A stretch of DNA of 15,936 nt from Methylophaga sp. (GTDB lineage: Bacteria > Pseudomonadota > Gammaproteobacteria > Nitrosococcales > Methylophagaceae): contig WTAY01000132.1 of assembly GCA_013139345.1 (NCBI GenBank), forward strand, positions 1-15,936. The letters are read 5' to 3'. Shown here in pieces: positions 7,959 to 14,124 of the stretch. The notes under the pieces were generated by a model. It was not told the DNA's origin and did no database searches. It worked only from the letters and a program-made list of their open reading frames with translations. The stretch's first letter is position 1. Each line of letters starts with the position of its first letter. Position numbers and translations under genes: made by a program.

Positions 7959-8488
7959 TGAAAAGTAGCCTGCCTCTGGTTCTCTTTGCTTTATTGGTTA
8001 TTTTATTGGGTGTCGGTTTGACCTTAGATCCAAGAGAAGTGCCTTCACCTTTTATTGGTAAACCTGCCCCGAGTTTTGAGTTAGCCAAATTATATGACAG
8101 TGAAAACACCATTCGTACTGAAGATATGAAAGGTAAGGTGTGGTTACTTAATGTTTGGGCTTCGTGGTGTGTCGCATGCCGTTCAGAACATCATGTGCTC
8201 AATCAACTTGTTAAAAATCATCAGATTGAAATTATTGGCTTAAATTATAAAGATGATGTCAATAAGGCTAAACAATGGCTAGAAGAGTTAGGGAATCCGT
8301 ATGCCAATATTGCTGTAGACCAAGATGGTCGAACTGGTATTGATTGGGGTGTTTATGGCGTGCCTGAAACATTTATTATTGATAAACACGGCATTATTCG
8401 CTACAAAAATATTGGCCCTGTTGAGCAGAAAGATATTGATAACACTATTATGCCCTTGATCATTCAGCTTCAACAGGAGTCATCATGA
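7958..8488 (+). CDS. ccmG: Thiol:disulfide interchange protein CcmG (DsbE)
   Basis: A membrane-anchored periplasmic thioredoxin-like protein of 176 residues. It keeps the apocytochrome CXXCH cysteines or CcmH reduced, drawing electrons from a DsbD/CcdA-type donor that is not in this window. The N-terminal anchor is about residues 5-22. The thioredoxin active site is WASWCVACRSEH with C71 and C74. The CcmG-specific GVYGVPETFIID segment supplies the cis-proline. The ATG at 7958 shares its A with the ccmF stop. The gene ends in the ATGA overlap with ccmH and contains the ccmH ribosome binding site AGGAGT (8475-8480). Confidence 0.95.
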   Translation: MKSSLPLVLFALLVILLGVGLTLDPREVPSPFIGKPAPSFELAKLYDSENTIRTEDMKGKVWLLNVWASWCVACRSEHHVLNQLVKNHQIEIIGLNYKDDVNKAKQWLEELGNPYANIAVDQDGRTGIDWGVYGVPETFIIDKHGIIRYKNIGPVEQKDIDNTIMPLIIQLQQESS

Positions 8489-8946
8489 TGAAGAAATGGC
8501 TTGGTGTAATATTTTTGATGCTGTCTTCAATTCAGTTACAGGCGGCTATTGAGATTTATCAGTTTGAGCAAGCAGAACATGAGCAACTGTATAAACAAAT
8601 GATTGATGAACTGCGGTGCTTAGTGTGTCAGAACCAAAACCTATCAGCATCAAATGCCGCACTTGCAAAAGACTTACGACAACAAACCTATGAGATGGTT
8701 ACAAACGGCAAGTCTCATGCACAAATTGTTGATTATATGACCCAGCGTTATGGTGACTTTGTGCTTTATAGACCACCGGTTAAATCGAGTACGGCACTAC
8801 TATGGTTTGGCCCATTTATTTTATTGTTCGCGGGCCTGATGGTGTTAATTATAACGCTGAAAAATAGAAAACAGATCATTGATGAGCCGCTGAGTGAGCA
8901 GCAGAAAACACAGCTTAAACAATTACTAGATGAGGATGATAAATAA
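8485..8946 (+). CDS. ccmH: Cytochrome c maturation protein CcmH
   Basis: A periplasmic thiol-redox subunit of the heme lyase, 153 residues. A signal peptide ends about residue 20 (SIQLQA). The family motif LRCLVCQNQ carries C45 and C48. RYGDFVLYRPPV follows, then a C-terminal membrane helix (about 107-127) and an acidic tail. CcmH is a separate gene here, not fused to CcmI as in E. coli. The first two codons are both ATG. AGGAGT at 8475-8480 is spaced slightly better for the second (8488), so the protein could be one residue shorter. Its TAA touches the ccmI ATG. Confidence 0.95.
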   Translation: MMKKWLGVIFLMLSSIQLQAAIEIYQFEQAEHEQLYKQMIDELRCLVCQNQNLSASNAALAKDLRQQTYEMVTNGKSHAQIVDYMTQRYGDFVLYRPPVKSSTALLWFGPFILLFAGLMVLIITLKNRKQIIDEPLSEQQKTQLKQLLDEDDK

Positions 8947-9827
8947 TGCTTTGGTTGATTATTGCAATAATGATTATTATTGCCCTCGCTATTATTCTCC
9001 TGCCATTATTACGCAGTGGAAAAGTACTGACTGAAAATCGAAACGAACAAAATATTCACATTGCAAAAGAACAATTAGCCAAACTGAAAGAGGACACGCA
9101 GCAAGGCATTATTAAGCAAGAGGATTATGATTCAGCGCGTAGTGATCTTGAAAAAACACTGCACAGTGATCTTGCTAGTAAGCCTGATGAAAACAAGGCT
9201 GATGCTGGAACAGCTTATATAATGAGTGCTAGCCTAATAGTGCTTATCCCAGTAATGGTTATTAGTCTTTATTATTCACTAGGTAGCCCTTCGCTAGTCT
9301 CAATACAGCAGACAAATCAATCTACACCTGATGTTCAGGCTGGAAAAGTGGCTGATATTGAATCGATGTTTGAAAGCCTAAAACAAAGGCTTGAACAAAA
9401 TCCTGATGATGTTCAAGGCTGGATGATGATGGGCTTAACCCATATGTATTATGAGCAATTTGAACAGGCTTTATATGCGTATAAAAAAGCAGATGTATTA
9501 CTGCCGGGTGACAGTGATATTCAACAAGCACTTGCTAGAGCAGAAAAGGCACTAGCAGAGAATAATGCGAGTGATGTGATTGAGAAAAAGATACTTGCAC
9601 CTAATGGACAGACCATTGATGTCGGTGCAATGGTCATGAGGCTAAGGGCTAAGTTAGAATCTAATCCAGATAACCTACAAGGATGGTTAATGCTCGGTAG
9701 ATCGTATACAAACCTAGGTCGTTATTCTGATGCGGTAGGTGCTTATCAACAGGCATTGAGTTTAAAACCTAATGATCCTGAGATACAAGGTCTATTAGAT
9801 TCGGCAAAAGAATCACTTAATCAATAG
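8946..9827 (+). CDS. ccmI: Cytochrome c maturation TPR protein CcmI
   Basis: An apocytochrome c chaperone of 293 residues that presents apocytochrome to CcmF/H. TM1 is about residues 1-22. A cytoplasmic coiled-coil segment carries the conserved CcmI pattern (EQLAKLKEDTQQGIIKQEDY, then DLEKTL), and TM2 is about 89-112. The periplasmic part consists of two similar TPR-containing units, about 138-204 and 226-291. Both contain an NPD..QGW.M.G block followed by A..AY..A and a IQ..L segment. The units look like an internal duplication that has since diverged. It is the last gene of the ccm run, and no intrinsic terminator is visible between its stop and element B. Confidence 0.92.
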   Translation: MLWLIIAIMIIIALAIILLPLLRSGKVLTENRNEQNIHIAKEQLAKLKEDTQQGIIKQEDYDSARSDLEKTLHSDLASKPDENKADAGTAYIMSASLIVLIPVMVISLYYSLGSPSLVSIQQTNQSTPDVQAGKVADIESMFESLKQRLEQNPDDVQGWMMMGLTHMYYEQFEQALYAYKKADVLLPGDSDIQQALARAEKALAENNASDVIEKKILAPNGQTIDVGAMVMRLRAKLESNPDNLQGWLMLGRSYTNLGRYSDAVGAYQQALSLKPNDPEIQGLLDSAKESLNQ

Positions 9828-9866
9828 CATTTGAAATAGAAAGCTAACAGAGGAAGTGTCTACTTA

Positions 9867-10012
9867 TATACCCATAATCAATGAAGGAGCATGTTTTTAT
9901 CGAGTCATCCCAGTAGCTTTTAGCTGGGATCTGTTTAAGACAATAGATCCTCGATAAAAACACTCGAGGATGACAGACGGTCTAATCTACACCTTCATTG
10001 ATTATGGGTATA
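9867..10012 (-). mobile_element. MITE-like element B downstream of ccmI (146 bp with TA duplications)
   Basis: This is the best-preserved copy in the window. After an outer TA, the terminal inverted repeat TACCCATAATCAATGAAGG is perfect at both ends (9869-9887 and 9992-10010), and TA flanks it on each side. The interior at 9904-9976 is the reverse complement of the core of element A (3897-3969) with one difference in 73. It carries the same two hairpins, and no protein is encoded. Transcripts leaving ccmI would run through it. It may serve as the 3' end or a stability hairpin of the operon transcript, but it has no T-run like the two real terminators in this window. Confidence 0.88.
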
Positions 10013-10033
10013 AATAAATTCATGAACTAGGTC

Positions 10034-10064
10034 ACAAATCGTTGCTATCGCTAGGATTTGTTTT
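10034..10064 (+). terminator. Weak hairpin with T-tract before the lipoprotein gene
   Basis: Arms ACAAATC (10034-10040) and GATTTGT (10055-10061) enclose a 14-base loop. Only four T follow. It could be a residual ccm terminator displaced by element B, or a chance dyad. Confidence 0.25.
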
Positions 10065-10076
10065 ATGAACAGTCGT

Positions 10077-10082
10077 TATAAT
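10077..10082 (+). promoter_or_regulatory. Possible -10 box of the lipoprotein gene
   Basis: A perfect TATAAT lies 28 bases before the ATG at 10111. No good -35 is present at 16-18 bases. In an AT-rich genome this alone is modest evidence. Confidence 0.35.
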
Positions 10083-10110
10083 TCATAAAAAAACAAAAGG
10101 ATACCTAATC

Positions 10111-11142
10111 ATGATGGAACGAATGTTTCTTCTAGCAACAGCACTGTTTATGACGTTCTTAGTAACAGGATGTGCATCAATATCACCCACTTATATTAAT
10201 GATGGAGAGGTGGCTGATAGCACTTCTTCTGAAACTACTTTAAATCCAGTACATTTTAAGCGAGCAGATAGCTTTAAAACATCGCCTCCTAATTGCATTG
10301 CTGTATTGCCACTGCATAATGGTCTTGGCGTAAAGCCAGCAGAGGATGAAGTCGTTGCTGATAGCAAAGCGGCACAAGCAGATTTAGAGCTGAATAATGA
10401 GGCATTAGAGCAACTTCGCTGGAATTTATATGCACATCTTGCACCTTATCCATATCGAGATATAGAACTGGAAAAGGTAAATGAGGCAGTATTATCATTT
10501 GGTAATGATAGTTCGGGCTATGCGGCGATTGCTGCTGATTTAAAGTGTGAGGCTTTACTATTAGGTGAAGTGATTGATTATCGCTCAGAGCATTTTGGTC
10601 TTTATTCTCAAATATCTATTGGTATTCGAATGCAGCTTATTAGAGCATCCAATAATGAAATGTTATGGCAAGGGCATCATATTGCTAAAAGCCAAGGCGG
10701 GGCTGTTCCATTGACACCTATTGATATTGTCGTAGGTATTTATTCTGCCACTGAGAATGTGAGTGATGAGCAGTTAGTACGAGTAGAAGATGACCTTTTT
10801 AGACGCTTGCTTTCAACATGGGATACAACTGCACCACTGCAGGATAATCATAAAGACATTCAGTTAGCAGAGCAGGAAGAACCAAGTGAACTTGTTAAAG
10901 AAGATGGTTACCCATATTCTATTTCAGTGGAGAACTTATACTTACGGTCAGGCCCTGGGGTTAAATTTTCTGCTCAACGCGTGTTAAATCAACAAGATAA
11001 ATTAGTAATACTGGACCATAAACATGCACCTTGGGTTCAGGTTAAAGTGGCTAATGGTCAATTAGGCTATGTGAATAAAAAGTATATTCAACCTGTAGAA
11101 GAACTCAGTATGGATGGACAATTAGTCGCATTTAGACAATAG
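10111..11142 (+). CDS. Lipoprotein with GNA1162/CsgG-like domain and C-terminal SH3b domain
   Basis: A 343-residue protein with a lipoprotein signal peptide and lipobox LVTGC (lipidated Cys at residue 21). Residue 22 is Ala, so Lol sorting would favour the outer membrane. The middle part (about 60-235) starts CIAVLPLHNGLGVKP and contains a CEALLLGEVIDY strand and QISIGIRMQLI. This resembles the alpha/beta fold of DUF799/GNA1162 or CsgG/LpoB-type lipoproteins; the family assignment is tentative. Residues about 268-331 form a bacterial SH3 domain (LYLRSGPGVKFSAQRVL, then GQLGYVNKKYIQPV), which suggests binding to peptidoglycan or a periplasmic partner. AAGG at 10097-10100 precedes the ATG, and the second ATG (10114) is an alternative start. 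It stands alone between elements B and C. The function is unknown. Confidence 0.85.
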   Translation: MMERMFLLATALFMTFLVTGCASISPTYINDGEVADSTSSETTLNPVHFKRADSFKTSPPNCIAVLPLHNGLGVKPAEDEVVADSKAAQADLELNNEALEQLRWNLYAHLAPYPYRDIELEKVNEAVLSFGNDSSGYAAIAADLKCEALLLGEVIDYRSEHFGLYSQISIGIRMQLIRASNNEMLWQGHHIAKSQGGAVPLTPIDIVVGIYSATENVSDEQLVRVEDDLFRRLLSTWDTTAPLQDNHKDIQLAEQEEPSELVKEDGYPYSISVENLYLRSGPGVKFSAQRVLNQQDKLVILDHKHAPWVQVKVANGQLGYVNKKYIQPVEELSMDGQLVAFRQ

Positions 11143-11165
11143 AGTGCGGGTTAAATGGTTACCTA

Positions 11166-11379
11166 TATAGCCAAGCTACTTCAAATTACATATTTATATT
11201 TGTGATCCCAGCATGCTTTGGCTAGGCTCTGCTTAAAGCTGTAGACTTTCCCGTTCCGTCATTCCCATGAAAATGGGAATCCATGGGCAGTGAAAATAGC
11301 CACTATCGTTGGATCCCCGTTTTCACGGGGATGACCGGCTTTACTAACTCAACCTGCATTTTCAAGTAGTTTGGGTATA
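11166..11379. mobile_element. MITE-like element C with paired hairpins (214 bp with TA duplications)
   Basis: The left end (TATAGCCAAGCTACTTCAAA) and the reverse complement of the right end (TATACCCAAACTACTTGAAA) match at 17 of 20 positions, and TA flanks both sides. The core (11258-11335) holds two perfect 8-bp hairpins: ATTCCCAT-gaaa-ATGGGAAT (11261-11280) and ATCCCCGT-tttc-ACGGGGAT (11313-11332). They are framed by GTCAT and ATGAC. The GTCATTCCC...GGAATCC type of palindrome is a widespread repeat in proteobacterial genomes. No protein is encoded. It lies between two convergent genes, its right end seven bases from the stop of the DUF4139 gene. Its hairpins may act as a bidirectional 3' end, since no separate terminator is seen. 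Confidence 0.85.
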
Positions 11380-11386
11380 AGCGCTA

Positions 11387-12823
11387 CTAATGTTGGACCA
11401 AGACCCGATAACGTAAAGTTTTACTACTTTCAGCAGGAATTGTCACCTGCCATTCTGCTGTGCCTGATGCTGCTTTTGAGTGAGGGATGTTCTCTTTTAT
11501 AACCTTCCAATCGCCCGGAATGGGTTCACGAACAGTAACGGTAACAGGGGCTGATTTAGCATTTTTCAACTCAACTTCAAATGCACTTTCATAAGCAGTA
11601 TGGTGAGGTGTTGAATGATGTACTTTTTTAAAGTCTGTTTGTTTCTTATTGGCGGTCACATCAAAAGCATCGCCCAGTTTTAAACGAATATCTTCATTTT
11701 TAGGTGTGTGGTCAATGCCATCTTCACCAACAAACTGAGCATTGCCTTTGGAGTCGTTTTTATAAACACGGACAATACCTTTTGGAATAGGCATGCCTAA
11801 TTGTGTTTTCTCAGTGTTTTTAAACTCAACGAACACGCCTACTTTCATTTTCTGGCCAAGTTGACCATAACTACTGTTGTAGTAATAACTATTCCCTTGT
11901 AATAAGAATTGTTTTGTTACAGGGACTGAGCTTGCAGAAAGTAGGGCGACTTGCTTGGTTTGTTTATCCGCGAGATCAGTATTTCGACCAAGTGTATAAA
12001 GATGGTATTCAAAGAGGCTTTCTTCAGCCATGTTATCAACTACGTCCATTTTCATTTCCAGAGCCATTCGTGGTGTAGATCTACCGAGTAATTGTGGTCG
12101 AACTTGATTCACATCTCCGGCGACAAGTTGAAGTTTCGCATTGTTATAGTATGTACCACTTTGATTATTTAGCGTGACCCAGCCCGTTAAATCTAAGTGG
12201 CTATCATCACTACTGAGTTCAGCAACATAATCTGCTTTCCAAGATAAACCACCAGTAAGGTAGCCAAGCTCTACGGTTTGAGTTTTGTCTGTTGAGCTGG
12301 TCAGCTGTATCACCAAGGTAGGTTGATCACGCAAATTATCAGGCACATTATCAAATATATATTGACCCTGAGGGTTGGTAATTATTTTGTCGCCTATCTT
12401 TAGAACAACGCCACCATTCGTACTGAGTACTGTGGCTTTTTCAATGGTTTCTATACCTGTCGCTGGATTTGTTCTGGCCAGCTTTACGTGTTTGCCAACA
12501 GACTTTTCGAGCAGTTTCTGTGGTGTGAGTAAATCAAAATCAAAGTTTTGTTCTAAAACATGAACATTGTTATTGGGGTTTAAACTACGGAGTAATGCAG
12601 TTTCAGGCCGCATTCTGGCACTAACACCACGAAATGAGATCTTATTAAATCCTTTATCTAAGGTGATTTTTCGCTGGTCTTTGATGAGTGCTATATTTTC
12701 ATTATAGATAGTCACGGCAACAGCGCTTTGATCGTTGAGTGTCGTACGCTGTTCTATATCACTTGCAAAGGTTGGCATCGTAAATAATAGTGATAGCGAC
12801 AGCAGTGTTAATGGTGATTTCAT
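11387..12823 (-). CDS. DUF4139 domain-containing secreted protein
   Basis: A 478-residue protein with a Sec signal peptide (MKSPLTLLSLSLLFTMPTFA, cleaved before SDIEQ), so probably periplasmic or outer-membrane associated. The N-terminal part (about 20-180) includes AVTIYNENIALIKDQR and FRGVSARMRPETALL, the usual start of this family. The C-terminal two thirds match DUF4139: LTGGLSWKADYVAELSS, LTGWVTLNNQSG, LQLVAGDVNQVRP, and a final LRYRVLVQH. The family has mainly beta structure and no established biochemical function. A strong ribosome binding site, AGGAGA on the minus strand (complement of 12832-12837), sits ahead of the ATG at 12821-12823. It is divergent from the RND adaptor gene and convergent with the lipoprotein gene. 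Confidence 0.88.
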   Translation of the reverse strand: MKSPLTLLSLSLLFTMPTFASDIEQRTTLNDQSAVAVTIYNENIALIKDQRKITLDKGFNKISFRGVSARMRPETALLRSLNPNNNVHVLEQNFDFDLLTPQKLLEKSVGKHVKLARTNPATGIETIEKATVLSTNGGVVLKIGDKIITNPQGQYIFDNVPDNLRDQPTLVIQLTSSTDKTQTVELGYLTGGLSWKADYVAELSSDDSHLDLTGWVTLNNQSGTYYNNAKLQLVAGDVNQVRPQLLGRSTPRMALEMKMDVVDNMAEESLFEYHLYTLGRNTDLADKQTKQVALLSASSVPVTKQFLLQGNSYYYNSSYGQLGQKMKVGVFVEFKNTEKTQLGMPIPKGIVRVYKNDSKGNAQFVGEDGIDHTPKNEDIRLKLGDAFDVTANKKQTDFKKVHHSTPHHTAYESAFEVELKNAKSAPVTVTVREPIPGDWKVIKENIPHSKAASGTAEWQVTIPAESSKTLRYRVLVQH

Positions 12824-12910
12824 CCTGATTATCTCCTGAAATTATGGGATGTTTATTCTTACTTCATGGTGACATAATACACCTCAGTAAACGGATGAAA
12901 TGTTAAATAT

Positions 12911-12953
12911 TTGTAAAACATTGGCTAGATAATTAGTATTTGCTAATATATCT
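12911..12953 (+). promoter_or_regulatory. Promoter/operator candidate for the RND operon
   Basis: Two overlapping sigma-70-like pairs are present, each with a 17-base spacer: TTGTAA (12911)/TAGTAT (12934) and TTGGCT (12921)/TAATAT (12944). Each hexamer matches 4 of 6. An interrupted dyad covers both -10 boxes: AGATAATTAG (12927-12936) and CTAATATATCT (12943-12953), pairing with one bulge. Such placement is what a repressor site would look like. No regulator gene is in the window. Confidence 0.35.
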
Positions 12954-13020
12954 GTTTTATTGCATCAATAAGGTCAGTGATGCACAGTAGTCGTAACTAA
13001 TCGGACAAGGCATAGATGCT

Positions 13021-14124
13021 ATGAAGCAATACACTATTCGGACGCTTATTTTGGGATTTTTAACTAGCTTATTACTGCTTAGTTTCACTAGCAGTTTTGC
13101 AGATACTCATCTAGAGACTGTTGCAGTTGAGGATAAACCGTTTCCTCAACTGGAAGTGTTTGATGCAGTGATTGAGGCAATTCATCATTCAACAATTTCA
13201 TCACGTATTTCAGCAGAAGTGATTGAACTTAATTTTGATGTTAATGATGTTGTGCCAAAAGATGCATTAATTATGAGGTTTCGCGATGAAGAGTTTCAGG
13301 CGAGAGTAGCTCAAGTTCAAGCAAGCTTATTAGCAGATAAGGCGCAAAGTCGTGAGGCGGTTGCCCGTCAAAAAGAAGCGGCAGCGGAAGAAAAACGAGT
13401 CAAAAACTTATTCAAACGTAAGCTACTTGCTCAGGCTGCACTTGATACTGCAACCGCAAATTTAACTGCTGCAAATGCGAAGGTTCAGGCTGTTCAAGCC
13501 CAGCGTAAAGTTCATCAAGCACAGTTAGATGAAGCTAAAGTTCAGTTATCTTATACGCGAATCGTAGCGCCATATAGTGGTGTGGTAACAGAACGACTTA
13601 TAGAGTTAGGTGAAATGGTCAGCCCTGGGCAACATTTAATGACAGGAATATCATTAGATTCTTTACGGGCAGTGGTCAAGGTCCCACAATATTTATTAGC
13701 TGTTGTTCAGTCTGCCAAGGCATCAGAATTAAAGCTCACAGATGGACGTGTTATTAATGGTCATAAAGTAACCGTCGTGCCGCAGGCCGATGTGAAAAGT
13801 CATAGTTTTAAAGTACGTGTAGACTTGCCTGAAGGTGTTGAGAATCTGTATCCGGGGCTATTTTCTAAGTTACAGTTTGTCGTGGGGGAGGAGAATATTA
13901 GAGTGGTGCCGCAAGCCGCTATTGTGCAACGTAGTGAGGTTTCTGGTGTTTATGTGCAAACAGAGAATAAAGCATTATCGTTTAGACAGGTACGCTTAGG
14001 TCGAGTTGTTGCTGGTGGACAACGTGAAGTATTAGCGGGTTTATCAGTGGGTGAACAGGTGGCATTGGATCCCTTGCAGGCGGCACAACTGTTGAGATTA
14101 AATAGTTCAAGGTCTCAGCTATGA
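13021..14124 (+). CDS. RND efflux periplasmic adaptor (membrane fusion protein)
   Basis: A 367-residue adaptor joining an RND pump to an outer-membrane channel. A Sec signal peptide ends about residue 27 (SSFA); there is no lipobox. The half-lipoyl segment SRISAEVIELNFDVNDVV is about 60-77. An Ala/Gln/Glu-rich coiled-coil hairpin (about 89-175) is followed by the second half-lipoyl motif RIVAPYSGVVTERLIELGEM (about 180-199), then beta-barrel and membrane-proximal domains ending at VALDPLQAAQLL. AAGG at 13007-13010 precedes the ATG. The stop overlaps the permease ATG as ATGA, so the two are translationally coupled. The substrate cannot be deduced. Confidence 0.93.
   Translation: MKQYTIRTLILGFLTSLLLLSFTSSFADTHLETVAVEDKPFPQLEVFDAVIEAIHHSTISSRISAEVIELNFDVNDVVPKDALIMRFRDEEFQARVAQVQASLLADKAQSREAVARQKEAAAEEKRVKNLFKRKLLAQAALDTATANLTAANAKVQAVQAQRKVHQAQLDEAKVQLSYTRIVAPYSGVVTERLIELGEMVSPGQHLMTGISLDSLRAVVKVPQYLLAVVQSAKASELKLTDGRVINGHKVTVVPQADVKSHSFKVRVDLPEGVENLYPGLFSKLQFVVGEENIRVVPQAAIVQRSEVSGVYVQTENKALSFRQVRLGRVVAGGQREVLAGLSVGEQVALDPLQAAQLLRLNSSRSQL

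Noticed and set aside
11255..11335. CRISPR-like repeats
   Set aside because: There are only two different palindromes with no regular spacers; they fit a paired-hairpin repeat element.
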